NCBI GenBank assembly: GCA_030410095.1
Contig: JAUFRC010000001.1
Location: forward strand, 2,678,501 to 2,742,500
Reading direction: 5' to 3'
Length of the DNA: 64,000 bases
DNA from: Paracoccus cavernae
GTDB lineage: Bacteria; Pseudomonadota; Alphaproteobacteria; Rhodobacterales; Rhodobacteraceae
Shown here: piece after piece, positions 37,427 through 47,332 of the stretch
How the letters are laid out: the number at the start of each line of letters is the position of its first letter
How positions within the stretch are numbered: the stretch's first letter is position 1
Notes under the pieces: model-generated
Seen by the model: the letters and a program-made list of their open reading frames with translations, nothing else
Told to the model about the DNA's origin: nothing
The model's database searches: none
Program-made: the position numbers and the translations under genes

Positions 37427-37466
37427 AGCGGGAATCAGGAAACTGGTTCCCGCTTTCCTCATTTTT
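37427..37466 (+). terminator. rho-independent terminator after parB
   Basis: AGCGGGAA (37427-37434) and TTCCCGCT (37447-37454) form a perfect 8-bp stem, followed by TTCCTCATTTTT. It ends the hemJ-to-parB transcript. The rest of the 316-base gap to the Lrp gene (to 37717) is AT-richer than its surroundings. It holds no gene I can support, only the probable Lrp promoter. Confidence 0.75.
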
Positions 37467-37717
37467 GGCGCGGGATAGGTTCGGTTGGATCTCCGTCTGG
37501 ATCCGGTTCTGTAGGAATACTGTTCGCCAAAGGCTTCGACCTTCCACAGGATGCAGAAAAATTTCCTGCTCTATGCCTAGATATGGGACCTATAACCACT
37601 TTCCATGGAATGGCAGCAGAAAAATTCCTTATCTTGTGCAAGACGGAAATTAATAACTATTACTCCGGTCGTGATTAGGTATTATAAGCATCGAACAATG
37701 CAGGATGGATTGATCCT

Positions 37718-38191
37718 ATGGCTGATCTCGATCTTATCGACAGAAAAATTGTTGCTTCCCTGATGGAGGACGCTTCGCTTTCGGTGGCGCGGCTGGCAGA
37801 GCGTGTGGGTTTGTCGCAGACGCCGTGCTGGAAGCGTATCCAGCGGCTCGAGACGAAGGGGATCATCACGGGCAGGGTGGCGCGCGTGGATCCGATCAAG
37901 TTGGGTTTCGGGCTGACCGTCTTTGTCGCGATCGAGGCCGCCGATCATAGTGCGGAATGGCGCGACGATTTCCACAAACATCTCGCGCAGCATCCCGAAG
38001 TGGTCGAGGCGCATCGCCTAGCCGGTCCGACGGATTATCTGCTGCGGGTCGTCGTCCGCGACATGCCGGCTTTCGATGAATTCTACCGCCGCCTGACGGC
38101 GACGGTCGCTGTTCGGAACGTGACTTCGCATTTCGCGATGGAGCCGATCAAGGACAAGGGCGTCCTGCCGATCGACACGCGAAACCACTAA
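37718..38191 (+). CDS. Lrp/AsnC-family transcriptional regulator
   Basis: 157 residues. The N-terminal helix-turn-helix is LDLIDRKIVASLMEDASLSV and RLAERVGLSQTPCWKRIQRL. A C-terminal RAM effector domain follows, with AHRLAGPTDYLLRVVVRDMP as the ligand-binding turn. Family members respond to amino acids; the effector and targets here are unknown. It is convergent with nagB (2 bases between the stops) and downstream of the parB terminator, so it is an independent transcript. Frame intact. Confidence 0.88.
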   Translation: MADLDLIDRKIVASLMEDASLSVARLAERVGLSQTPCWKRIQRLETKGIITGRVARVDPIKLGFGLTVFVAIEAADHSAEWRDDFHKHLAQHPEVVEAHRLAGPTDYLLRVVVRDMPAFDEFYRRLTATVAVRNVTSHFAMEPIKDKGVLPIDTRNH

Positions 38192-38193
38192 TC

Positions 38194-38975
38194 TCAGACG
38201 ACTTCGCGGGCCGTTCCGTCGGGGTGGACGTGGAGGTAATAGTCGAGAAGTTTCAGCTTCGCCGCGGCAGCCATATCGATGACGATGGTCGCTTTCGGGT
38301 GGAGCTGGAGCGCCGATGCGGGGCAGACGGCAGCCAAAGGCCCCTCGATCATCGCGGCGACTGCATCGGCCTTTGTGCGCCGGTGGCGAGCAGCAGGCAG
38401 TGGCGCGCATCCAGGATCGTGCCGACGCCCATGGTGATCGCGAATGTCGGAATGGTCTCGTCGGCGCGGAAATAGCGGCTGTTCGCGTCGCGGGTTTCCC
38501 TGGTCAGCGTCTTGATGCGCGTGCGGCTTTTGAGGCTCGAGGTCGGCTCGTTGAAGCCGATATGGCCGTTGTGCCCCAGCCCCAGCAGCTGGAGATCCAG
38601 CCCGCCACATTGCGCGATCGCGGCTTCGTAGCGCAGCGCTTCATCCTCGGGGTTGCGGGCATCGCCGCGGGGCAGGTGGGTGCGCTGCAGGTTGATGTCG
38701 ACCTTGCCGAAGAGCACGTCGTTCATATAGCTGCGGTAGGATTGCGGATGTTCGGGCGCGAGGCCGACATATTCGTCGAGGTTGAAGGTCGTCACGTCGC
38801 GAAAGCTCGGACCGCCGTTTTTGTGCAGTGCGACCAGCTTTTCATAGACGGGCAGCATCGTGCCGCCGGTGGCCAGACCCAGCACCGCATTGGGCTTGTC
38901 GCGCATGGTTTGCGCGATGAGCGAGACCACACGTTCCTGTGCGGTATCTGCGGTTTCAAGTATCAGGACCTTCAT
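38194..38975 (-). CDS. nagB: glucosamine-6-phosphate deaminase (one frame break)
   Basis: About 260 residues, converting glucosamine-6-P to fructose-6-P and ammonia. Motifs are [26 protein letters not shown] with the proton-shuttling Asp, [17 protein letters not shown] with the catalytic Asp/His relay, and LLLATGAQK. The frame breaks near 38385 between ATGAQ and [19 protein letters not shown]; one missing base restores the stop at 38194. The start 38975 is preferred over 38981 because AAGGG then has 8-base spacing. It lies 43 bases downstream of the MocR-type regulator on the same strand; nagA is 23 kb away. Confidence 0.9.
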
Positions 38976-39018
38976 GGACATTACCCTTCACGGCTGGCGA
39001 CGGCGGCATTCGCGCCGG

Positions 39019-40505
39019 TCAATCAGTTGATCCGCCGGAATTTTGTGCGGATGAAATCGCTCGCGCAATCCGCGCGATACCTTCCTCTATCCGGTCGCTC
39101 GCAATAGAGGAATAGGCAAGACGATAGTGGTGCGAGCTGTCCATCGGCGTCACGAAGAAATCCGGGCCTGGCTCGATCACCACGTCTTGCGCCAGAAGAT
39201 CCTGCGCCAGCGTGATGGTGTTCACCCCGTCGGGCGCGCGCATCCAATAGCTCGATCCTCCCGCACCGCTTTCGGCCCCGGCGATCGTCAGCCCGTGTTT
39301 GCGTATGGCCTGATCCATGACGTTGCGGCGCTCGGCATAGACGCGGCGGAGGTGCTCGACCTGGCGGTCGTAATGGCCGAGCGACAGGAAGTAGGCCGTG
39401 GTGCGCTGCAGGTGGCCGGGCGGGTGGCGCAGCACGAGGGCGCGCAGTGCGCGGGCCTCGGCGAGGAATTCGGGCGGGCCGACGAGGTAGCCCAGACGCA
39501 GCCCCGGAAAGAGCGATTTCGAAAACGAGCCGACATAGATCACGCTGTCATGCTGGTCGAGGGACTTGAGCGCAGGCGAGGGCGAGTTGGTAAAGGAGAC
39601 CTCGAATTCGTAATCGTCCTCGACAATCGCAAAGCCCTCGGTCCGTGCGCGTTCAAGCAGCAGCTTGCGCCGCGCCAGCGTCATTGTCGTATTGGTCGGA
39701 CATTGGTGGCTGGCGGTGGTGAAAACGACATCGACGCCGGAGCGGAGCGCATCGGCCGGCAGCCCCTGCGCGTCGACGTCGATCGGCAGGACATGGCAGC
39801 GGGTCTGCTCGACGATCTCGCGCAAGCCGGGTAGCAGGGGTTCTCGATCACCGCGGTCCGGCGCTGGTTCAGCAGGACCTGCGCCGCGAGCCAAAGCGCG
39901 TTCTGTGCGCCCATGGTCAGCAGGACCTCTTCGGGGCGCGCGCTGATGCCGCGGCGAGGCAGGATGTGGCGGGTGATGTAGAGCACCAGTTCGGGGTCGT
40001 CGGCCTCGTAGAAATCGGCGGTGAGCACGTCGAAGTCGCGCTGCCCCAAAGCCTGCAAGGAGCATTGCCGCCAGGCCGAGCGGTCGAAAAGCTGCGGGTC
40101 GGCTTGCCCGTAGGTGAATGGAAAGCGGTAGTTGCGCCAGTCGGGATTCTGGTGGCGCCTGCGCGGATTGCGGAAGCGCTGGCCGATCAGCCGCGACCAG
40201 TCGGCGCGGCTGTCGGGCTGGTCGGCGGCGCTCATGGCGGGCTGCGCAGCGACGGCATCCGCCACGAAATAGCCGGAACGGTCGCGCGAGGTGAGATAGC
40301 CCTGGGACAGAAGGTCGGCATAGGCCGTCGCCACCGTCAGGCGGCTGACCCCGAGATGTTTGGCGAGAAGGCGGCTCGAGGGCATCCTTTCGCCGGCGAG
40401 GAAGCGGCGGTCGAGAATGGCGTCGACGATCTGCTGGCGAAGCTGATGTTGCAGGGTCGTCGCGGCATCGGGATCGACAAAGAAAAGCTCGGGTGCAATC
40501 GCCAT
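39019..40505 (-). CDS. tauR: MocR-type GntR/aminotransferase regulator, TauR-like (one frame break)
   Basis: About 495 residues. The N-terminal GntR winged helix is QLRQQIVDAILDRRFLAGER and LAKHLGVSRLTVATAYADLL. A fold-type I aminotransferase domain follows with LLTMGAQNALWLAAQVL and the PLP lysine in VGSFSKSLFPGLRLGYL. MocR proteins use PLP as effector. The neighbouring Tpa-like aminotransferase upstream on the same strand resembles the tpa-tauR arrangement of taurine loci. The frame breaks near 39838 between ENPCYP and GLREIVEQTRCHVLPIDVDA. The TauR role is inferred from context; a nearby role in amino-sugar control (nagB follows) is possible. Confidence 0.7.
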
Positions 40506-40562
40506 ATCACCCCCGACTGGCCTGTGAGGATTTTCTCTCTGGCCTTGTCGCTATCATGGCGA

Positions 40563-40589
40563 GGGCCCGCCAGACAAGCTGGCGGGCCC
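40563..40589 (-). terminator. perfect 11-bp hairpin between tpa and tauR
   Basis: GGGCCCGCCAG (40563-40573) and CTGGCGGGCCC (40579-40589) pair perfectly around ACAAG. It lies 61 bases after the aminotransferase stop and 58 bases before the regulator start, and could terminate or process the tpa transcript. No T-run. It directly abuts a parS-like sequence. Confidence 0.55.
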
Positions 40590-40591
40590 CG

Positions 40592-40605
40592 ACTTCACGT
40601 GAAAC
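40592..40605. other. degenerate parS-like site
   Basis: ACTTCACGTGAAAC matches the parS core GTTTCACGTGAAAC at 12 of 14 positions, with the central palindrome TTCACGTGAA complete and A following. It is intergenic, about 5.4 kb beyond parS site 2, a reasonable distance for an extra weak centromere site. Confidence 0.5.
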
Positions 40606-40649
40606 ATTATGCACCTTAAGAATGCGTTCTTCAGGTGTTCAGGGACAAC

Positions 40650-42040
40650 TCAGCCAAAGACGCGGGTCAGCGCCACGTCGATCGCGCCGGTGATGGCGTC
40701 GATATCGTCGGCCGAAGCGATCAGGGCAGGCGAGAGGCAGAGCGTGTTGTTGAAGCCCGGCAGCGAGCGGTTCGTCGCCCCGATGATCACGCCCTGAGCC
40801 GAACATTCCGCCACGACGCGCTGCGCGAGCTTCTCGTCCACCGGCTCTTTCGTCTTGCGGTCGGTGACCAGCTCGGCGCCTTGGAAGAGGCCGAGGCCGC
40901 GCACGTCGCCGATGACCTTGTGCTTCTCCATCAGTGCCAGAAGGTTGCCGGTCAGGCGCTCGCCCATGCGCTGGGTGTTCCCGATCAGGTCTTCGTCAAT
41001 GATGATGCGCATGTTCTCCAGCGCCGCCGCCGGACCCGAGGCGCAGCCGCCGAAGGTCGAGATGTCGCGGAAATAGCTCAGCGGATCCGAGGGATCGTCC
41101 TTGAACATCTCGAAGACCTTTTCGGTCGTCACCGCGCAGGAGATCGCCGCATAGCCCGAGGCGAGGCCCTTTGCCATGGTCACGAAATCGGGCTGCACGC
41201 CGTAGTGCTGATAGCCGAACCATGCGCCGGTGCGGCCGAGACCGCAGACGACTTCGTCGATATGGAGCAGGATGTCGTATTTCCGGCAGATCTCCTGCAC
41301 GCGCTCCCAATAGCCTGCCGGAGGCACGATGACCCGCCGCCGGCCGTGATCGGCTCGAGGCAGAGCAGGCCGATCTCGTCGGCGCCCTCGCGCAGGATGA
41401 CCTCTTCGATAGCGTCGGCGGCGCGGCGGCCGTAATCCTCGACATCCCATTGCTTGCGGTATTCAAGGCAATGCGGCACCTGAATGAAGCCTTCGGGCAG
41501 GGGGCCGTAAAGCGCCGCGCGCTCGGGCTGGCCACAGGCGGCGAGGTTCGCCAGCGTCGTGCCGTGGTAGTCGCGGTCGCGGTAAAGGATCTTGGATTTC
41601 TTGCCCTTGTGGTGGCGCGCCGAAATCTGGCGGACCATTTTGAAGACCTTCTCGTTGGCCTCCGAACCCGAGTTCGCGTAATAGACGCGGCTCAGGCCGG
41701 GCATCTTGTCGAGAAGCGCCTCGGCGAAAAGCGAGCCCGGAATAGAGCCCGCCGACTGCGCGAAATAGTTCATCTTGATCAGCTGGTCGCGCACGGCATT
41801 GGCGATGCTCTCGCGGCCGTAGCCGACGTTGACCGTCCAGACACCGCCCGAGACGGCATCGATATATTCGCGTCCGGCCGCATCCCAGACGCGGATGCCT
41901 TTGCCTTCGACGATGATGCGCGGATCGGTGGTTTCCAGCGCCTTGTGCTGCAACAGGTGGTGCCAGACATGGGCGCGGTCGGCCTCGATGATATGGCTCA
42001 GGTCGTTGTCGCGGGCGCTTAGCGGATTGGGGATGTTCAT
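40650..42040 (-). CDS. tpa: class III aminotransferase, taurine-pyruvate aminotransferase-like (one frame break)
   Basis: About 463 residues, a PLP-dependent omega-aminotransferase. Motifs are GREYIDAVSGGVWTVNVGYG, the PLP-phosphate site YYANSGSEANEKVFKM, YHGTT, the Asp in LLHIDEVVCGLGRTGAWFG and the lysine in PDFVTMAKGLASGYAA. The sequence resembles Tpa, which turns taurine plus pyruvate into sulfoacetaldehyde plus alanine. The frame breaks near 41330 (EPITAGGG before VIVPPAGYWERVQEICRKYD). Start at 42040 (MNIPNPLSARDNDLSH). No xsc or tauABC is seen in the window, so the taurine assignment is tentative. Confidence 0.68.
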
Positions 42041-42130
42041 GGCGAGGCTCTCAGCAAGATCGGAATAATCTGATCTTATCCTGACACGGGGCAGGCTTCG
42101 GCGCACAGGTCCAGACGGCACCAATTGATA

Positions 42131-42163
42131 AGGCCAGTTACCGGGTTCTTCGGTAACTGGCCT
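42131..42163 (-). terminator. terminator after grpE
   Basis: AGGCCAGTTACCG (42131-42143) and CGGTAACTGGCCT (42151-42163) form a perfect 13-bp stem with a 7-base loop, followed in the minus direction by TATCAATT. It lies 25 bases after the grpE stop and insulates it from tpa. Confidence 0.75.
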
Positions 42164-42188
42164 GTTCGTTTCGATGTGGGGGTGGAGC

Positions 42189-42764
42189 TTAGTTGCCCGG
42201 ATTCGAGCTGACGCCGACCTTGGCGGGACGCAGCAGGCGGTCATGCAGCATGAAGCCGTTGTCCATGACCTGGATGATCGTGCCTGCGACGGTGCCCGGA
42301 ACGGGGGCCTCGAACATGGCCTCGTGGACCTGCGGGTCGAATTTGGTGCCGACCGGCGGGTTGATCACTTCGATGCCGTGTTTGGCGAAGATGCTTTCCA
42401 GCTCGCGCAGGGTCAGCTCCACGCCTTCGATCAGCGCACCTGCGGCGGCGCGCATCTCGTCGGTGGCATGGGCCAGCGCGCGGGTCAGGTTGTCGTGAAC
42501 CGGCGCGAGATCGCGGGCAAGGCGGGTGCCGCCATATTGCTCGGCATCACGGCGTTCCTTGTCGGCGCGCTTGCGGGCGTTCTCGGCATCGGCCAGAGCG
42601 CGCATGAAGCGGTCGCGGTATTCGTCACGTTCGGCGATGATGACATCGACATTCGGGCCGGCGCTCATATCGGCGAAATCGGCCGGATCTTCAGCAAGGA
42701 AGGCGCTGTCATTCTCCGGAAGTTCATGCTCGGGCTTCTGCCCATTCGTTTTTTCATTCGTCAT
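42189..42764 (-). CDS. grpE: nucleotide exchange factor GrpE
   Basis: 191 residues, releasing ADP from DnaK. An acidic N-terminus leads to a long coiled coil (IIAERDEYRDRFMRALADAE, then NARKRADKERRDAEQYGGTR). The C-terminal beta domain has FDPQVHEAMFEAPVPG and VMDNGFMLHDRLLRPAKVGV, the standard GrpE signature. Start at the ATG at 42764. It follows hrcA by 4 bases in the usual hrcA-grpE heat-shock operon. Frame intact. Confidence 0.95.
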   Translation of the reverse strand: MTNEKTNGQKPEHELPENDSAFLAEDPADFADMSAGPNVDVIIAERDEYRDRFMRALADAENARKRADKERRDAEQYGGTRLARDLAPVHDNLTRALAHATDEMRAAAGALIEGVELTLRELESIFAKHGIEVINPPVGTKFDPQVHEAMFEAPVPGTVAGTIIQVMDNGFMLHDRLLRPAKVGVSSNPGN

Positions 42765-42768
42765 CGAC

Positions 42769-43822
42769 TTATCCTTTTCTGCCCGACAGAACGCGCCCGA
42801 CAAGTTGGGCGGTGTAATCGACGATTGGTACGATGCGGCCATAGTTCAGCCGTGTCGGGCCAATCACGCCCACCGCTCCGACAATCTTCCGGTCAGCGTT
42901 CATATAAGGGAAACCACCAAAGAGGAACCCGAAAGTGAAAACAGTTTGTTTTCGGATCCGATGAAAATGCGTACGCCTTCGCCTTCTTCGGTCAGTTCGA
43001 GAAAGCGGGCGATATCGCGCTTGCGTTCCAGATCATCGAAAAGCACGCGCACCCGTTCGAGATCGGCCGCCTCGTTGTCCAGAAGGTTCGAGCGTCCGCG
43101 CACGATCAGCCGCAGATCCGAGCCGTTGCTTTCCCATTGGGCGAGCCCCGTCTCGATCATTGCCGCCGCCAGCCCGTCGAGCTGGTTGCGGCTGCGCGCG
43201 ATCTCCGTCGCGATCGAGGCGCGCAGATCGCTGAGCGTGCGGCCTTCGCCGATCGCATTGAGGAAATTCGCCGCCTCGCGCATCGAAGAGGGGTCTGACC
43301 CAGCGGCGGCGTGAAGATGCGGTTCTCGACCTCGCCATTGGCAAAGACCAGCACGACCAAAGCGCGGTCCGTGGCGAGGCTTACGAATTCGATATGGCGC
43401 AGCGGCGCTTCCTGTTTGGTCGTCAGCACTAGGGACGCGCCATGCGTCAGCGCCGACAGGGCGCCGCCGACGCGGTCGAGCATCTCGGCAGGGTCGGAGT
43501 GGTGGTGGCCGACGGTTTCCTCGATGGCGCTGCGGTCGGTATCGGTGACGGGTCCGGCCTCCATCAGCCCGTCAACGAAAAGCCGCAGGCCAAGCTGCGT
43601 CGGCAGCCGTCCCGCCGAAATATGCGGGCTGTCGAGAAGGCCGAGATATTCCAGATCCTGCATGACGTTGCGGATCGTCGCCGCGCTGACCTTTTCGGAC
43701 AGCCCGCGCGTCAGCGTGCGCGATCCCACCGGCTCGCCGGTTTCGAGATAGGCTTCGACTACTTTGCGAAAGACCTCGCGGGAGCGGTCATTGAGTTCCG
43801 AGAGCAAGCGATGTTCGGCCAT
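42769..43822 (-). CDS. hrcA: heat-inducible transcription repressor HrcA (two frame breaks)
   Basis: About 351 residues. The N-terminal winged helix is [20 protein letters not shown] followed by [20 protein letters not shown] and [11 protein letters not shown]. The GAF-like inducer domain continues after a break near 43300 (TPPLGQTP to [15 protein letters not shown]). A second break near 42906, where one C is missing, restores [20 protein letters not shown] and the typical end [12 protein letters not shown]. HrcA binds CIRCE operators; none was found here, so the targets are elsewhere. Start ATG 43822, preferred over TTG 43831. Divergent from rph. Confidence 0.93.
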
Positions 43823-43919
43823 GGGCGGCAATCTGTTCCGAAGGGTAAAGCCGTTGACGGGTTGCGGTTGGGGGCGGCAGACCTGTATTTGGCATTAAAA
43901 CCCCCGAAAGGAATGCCAG

Positions 43920-44632
43920 ATGCGCCCATCAGGACGAAATTTAAGCGAAATGCGCCCGATTTCAATTGAAACAGGGTTTTGCGTCACGCCGAGGGCTCCT
44001 GCCTGATCCGTGTCGGCGGCACCGAAGTGCTGTGCTCGGCCACGATAGAGGACAAAGCGCCGCCGTTCCTGAAGAATTCGGGGCAGGGTTGGGTCACTGC
44101 GGAATACGGTATGCTGCCGCGCGCGACCAACAGCCGCAACCGCCGCGAGGCCGCTTTGGGCAAGCAGTCGGGGCGCACGCAGGAAATCCAGCGTCTGATC
44201 GGCCGCAGCCTGCGCGCAGGCGTCGACCGCCGCGCCTTGGGCGAGCGTCAGATCGTCATCGACTGCGACGTCATTCAGGCCGATGGCGGCACGCGCTGCG
44301 CCTCGGTCACCGGCGGCTGGGTCGCGCTTCGTCTGGCCGTGAACAAGCTGTTGAAGGCGGGGATCATCACCTCGGATCCGCTTCTGGATCACGTTGCGGC
44401 AGTGTCTTGCGGCATCTATGCCGGCCAGCCGGTGCTGGATCTCGATTACGCCGAGGACAGCGAAGCGGGCACCGACGGCAATTTCGTCATGACCGGCGCT
44501 GGCCGTCTGATCGAAGTGCAGATGTCGGCCGAAGGCGCGGCTTTCTCGCGCGCGGAAATGGACAAGCTTCTGGATCTGGCCGAGGCGGGGGTCGCCGAAC
44601 TCGTCGCCGCACAAAAGGCCGCGATCGCATGA
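43920..44632 (+). CDS. rph: ribonuclease PH (one frame break)
   Basis: About 237 residues, a phosphorolytic 3' exonuclease trimming tRNA ends. Start ATG 43920 ([20 protein letters not shown]) behind AAAGGA. The core has [56 protein letters not shown] and [13 protein letters not shown] with the catalytic Asp. The frame breaks near 43977 in GGGTTTTGCGTCACGC, where one base must be added to join ETGF to RHAEGSCLI. Its stop overlaps the rdgB start (ATGA). Confidence 0.95.
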
Positions 44633-45245
44633 GGAAGCTGACCGAGAAAAAGCTGCTTGTCGCCACGCATAACGCCGGCAAGCTGGAAGAAATCCGCGCC
44701 ATGATGGCCCCCTTCGGGATCGAGGTCACCTCGGCCGGCGAGATGGGTCTGGCAGAGCCCGACGAGACCGAAACGACCTTTATCGGCAACGCCCGCATCA
44801 AGGCGCGCGCCGCGATGGAGGCCACGGGTCTGGTGGTTCTCGCCGACGACAGCGGCATCACCATCGACGGTCTGGACGGCGCGCCGGGGTTTATACCGCC
44901 GATTGGGCCGAGACCCCGAACGGCCGCGACTTCGACATGGCGATGGCGCGGGCATGGAACGAGCTCGAGGCCGCGAATGTGCCCGAGCCGCGCACAGCGC
45001 AATTCCGTGCGACCCTGATCCTGATGTGGCCTGATGGTCACGAAGAGATTTTCGAGGGCATCGCCCCCGGCCGCCTCGTCTGGCCGACGCGCGGGCCGCA
45101 TGGGCACGGCTATGACCCGATGTTCGTCCCCGACGGGCAAGAGGGCGGGCAAAGCCTGACCTTCGCCGAAATGGACCCCGCCGAGAAAAACCGCATCAGC
45201 CACCGTGCCGATGCTTTCCGCAAGCTGGAGGCGGCCTTTGCTTAA
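44629..45245 (+). CDS. rdgB: XTP/dITP (non-canonical purine NTP) pyrophosphatase (one frame break)
   Basis: About 205 residues of the HAM1/RdgB family, removing dITP, XTP and other deaminated purine nucleotides. [10 protein letters not shown] is the substrate-binding signature. [12 protein letters not shown] and [14 protein letters not shown] hold the catalytic residues, and [20 protein letters not shown] is the later block. The frame breaks at about 44888: GCGCCGGGGTTTATACC appears to lack one G, after which [20 protein letters not shown] reads correctly. It overlaps the ridA start. Confidence 0.93.
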
Positions 45246-45612
45246 AATCTCGGGCGGTTCCGCCTTCGAGGCGGCTTTGGGTTACAGCCGAGCGGTCGTC
45301 AAAGGCCCGTGGTGCTTTGTTTCGGGCGTCACCGGCTATGATTACGCCACGATGACCATGCCCGATGCTGCCGCCGATCAGGCGCGCAACTGTTTCGTGA
45401 CGATCATCGCCGCCCTGACCAAGGGCGGCTTTGCGCTGTCGGATGTGGTGCGCGTTCAATACAGCGTGACCGATGCCGCTCTGGTGGATGAAATCGCGCC
45501 GGTGCTTGGCCATTATATGGGGGATATCCGTCCCGCCGCGACGATGGTCATCTGCGGGCTGATCAAGCCCGAGATGAAGGTCGAAATCGAAGTCACCGCC
45601 CTGAAAGAGTAA
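45238..45612 (+). CDS. RidA/YjgF family enamine/imine deaminase
   Basis: 124 residues. The start is taken as TTG 45238 because GGAGG at 45226-45230 gives correct spacing and a longer frame would lie wholly within rdgB. Family features are GYSRAVVKGPWCFVSGVTGY, QARNCFVTIIAALTKGGFAL, VVRVQYSVTD and the terminal KPEMKVEIEVTALK. The substrate-binding Arg usually seen near RPAATMV is present (IRPAATMVICGL). It probably hydrolyses reactive enamines/imines. Translationally coupled to rdgB. Frame intact. Confidence 0.85.
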   Translation: MLKISGGSAFEAALGYSRAVVKGPWCFVSGVTGYDYATMTMPDAAADQARNCFVTIIAALTKGGFALSDVVRVQYSVTDAALVDEIAPVLGHYMGDIRPAATMVICGLIKPEMKVEIEVTALKE

Positions 45613-45654
45613 CGGCCCCTTGGCCGTTCACAGCCATAAGCACAGCCATAAGCC

Positions 45655-46839
45655 ATGTCCCAATCCGCCCCTCCACCGACCTTGTCGCCGACGATTGGCG
45701 CGCAGGCGGATTCGGCCTTTACGTCCATTGGCCGTTCTGTGCTTCGAAATGCCCCTATTGCGACTTCAACAGCCATGTCGCGGCCAGTATCGACCAGCGC
45801 CGTTGGGCCGATGCCTATCGCCGCGATCTGGCGCGGACGGGGGCGCAGTCCGAGGGCGGGTGCTCAATTCGATCTTCTTCGGTGGCGGCACGCCGTCCCT
45901 GATGGAGCCAGAGACCGTCGCCGCCGTGATCGAGGCCGCGCGCAGTCATTGGCAATTCGCCAACGACATCGAGATCACCTTGGAAGCCAACCCCACCTCG
46001 GTCGAGATGGGGCGGTTTCGCGGTTTTGCCGATGCGGGCGTCAACCGGCTCTCGATGGGGGTGCAGGCGCTCAATGATGCGGATCTCGCGAAACTGGGCC
46101 GGATGCATTCCGTTGCCGAAGCCCGCGCCGCTTTCGACATTGCCCGCGCCTGTTTCGACCGCATCAGTTTCGACCTGATCTATGCCCGCCAAGACCAGAG
46201 CCGCGAGGATTGGCGGCGCGAGCTGTCCGAGGCGCTGTCGATGGCGGCCGATCACCTCTCGCTCTACCAGCTCACCATCGAGCCGGGCACGGCCTTTGGC
46301 GCGCGTCACGCGAAAGGCGGGCTGAAGGGCCTGCCCGATGACGATAATGCCGCCGATATGTATCTGGAAACGCAAGATATTTGCGCCGCAGCCGGTATGC
46401 CCGCCTATGAGGTGTCGAACCATGCCGCGAAGGGCGCCGAAAGCCGTCACAACCTGATTTACTGGCGTCAGGGCGATTGGGCGGCGGTCGGGCCGGGGCG
46501 CACGGCCGCATGACGCTTGGCGGCACGCGCTACGCGACCGAGGCCCACCGCGCTCCGGGCGAATGGCTGGCGGCGGTCGACAGCCACGGCCACGGCGAAA
46601 GCCTGCGCGAGGCCCTGCCGCTTGATGATCGTGCGCTGGAATATCTGCTGATGTCGATGCGTCTGTCCGAAGGGATGGAGATCGCGCGTTACGAGGCCCT
46701 TGCCGGAAGCGCTCTGCCCGAAGGGCGGGTCGCGGATCTGTTGCAATTGGGCCTTATCGAAGTGGCGCAGGGCAGGGTCCGCGCCACAGATCAGGGGCGC
46801 CCCGTGCTCAACGGCATTTTGCGCGAATTGGCGGCCTGA
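45655..46839 (+). CDS. hemW: HemW-like radical SAM heme chaperone (three frame breaks)
   Basis: About 394 residues. The radical SAM cluster is CASKCPYCDF with GLYVHWPFC ahead of it. Later HemW blocks are NSIFFGGGTPSLMEP, EITLEANPTSVE, VNRLSMGVQALND, SFDLIYARQ and HLSLYQLTIEPGTAF. It was long misnamed oxygen-independent coproporphyrinogen oxidase; the CxxxCxxC without a fourth Cys and the length favour HemW. Breaks lie near 45685, 45857 and 46495, each a single missing base: the frame steps down by one each time. Start ATG 45655 (MSQSAPPP). Part of the rph-rdgB-ridA-hemW run. Confidence 0.88.
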
Positions 46840-46841
46840 AC

Positions 46842-47195
46842 ATGCGGATCATCTGGCTGGGCATTGGATGGATGGCGCTGATCCTTGGCGGGATCGGGGC
46901 GGTTTTGCCGATCATGCCGACCGTGCCCTTCCTGCTGGTGGCGGTCTGGGCATTCTCGCGCTCGTCGCATGCGATCCGCGACCGCATTCTGGCGCATCCG
47001 ACCTTCGGCCCTTCGATCCGCGCGTGGCAGGATCGCGGCGTTATCGGGCGTTCCGCGAAATTCTGGGCGATCCTCGCCATGAGCTGCGGCGTCGTCTGGT
47101 CGGTGGTGCTGAAACTGCCGCTGGTGCTGATCGGCGTACAGGTCTGCATCTGCCTGGCCATCGCGCTTTTCCTGATCACCCGTCCCGAAAGCTGA
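46842..47195 (+). CDS. YbaN (DUF454) family inner membrane protein
   Basis: 117 residues with two to three transmembrane helices: LGIGWMALILGGIGAVLPIM, VPFLLVAVWAFSRSS and a C-terminal pair around LPLVLIGVQVCICLAIALFL. GAVLPIMPTVPFLLVA and AFSRSSHAIRDRILAHPTFG are the DUF454 signature. Function unknown. It starts 2 bases after the hemW stop, so it is probably cotranscribed. Frame intact. Confidence 0.85.
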   Translation: MRIIWLGIGWMALILGGIGAVLPIMPTVPFLLVAVWAFSRSSHAIRDRILAHPTFGPSIRAWQDRGVIGRSAKFWAILAMSCGVVWSVVLKLPLVLIGVQVCICLAIALFLITRPES

Positions 47196-47332
47196 ACGGG
47201 CCGACGGGGCGCCTGCAAGGCCCCTGATTTTCGGGAACATTCTCAAGACATAACATGTTATTCTGACTGGACCTCGGCCGCCCGAGCGTCGCGCCTCCGC
47301 GCGTTCGCATAAGGTCGCCCCAGCAGGAGAGA

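Noticed and set aside
1865..46839. Treating frame-broken aroE, dnaQ, mnmE, hrcA, rsmG and others as pseudogenes
   Set aside because: Many are essential, all conserved motifs survive on both sides of each break, and the breaks are uniformly explained by a missing base.
45655..46839. Oxygen-independent coproporphyrinogen III oxidase (HemN)
   Set aside because: The length and CxxxCxxC context fit the shorter HemW heme chaperone rather than HemN.
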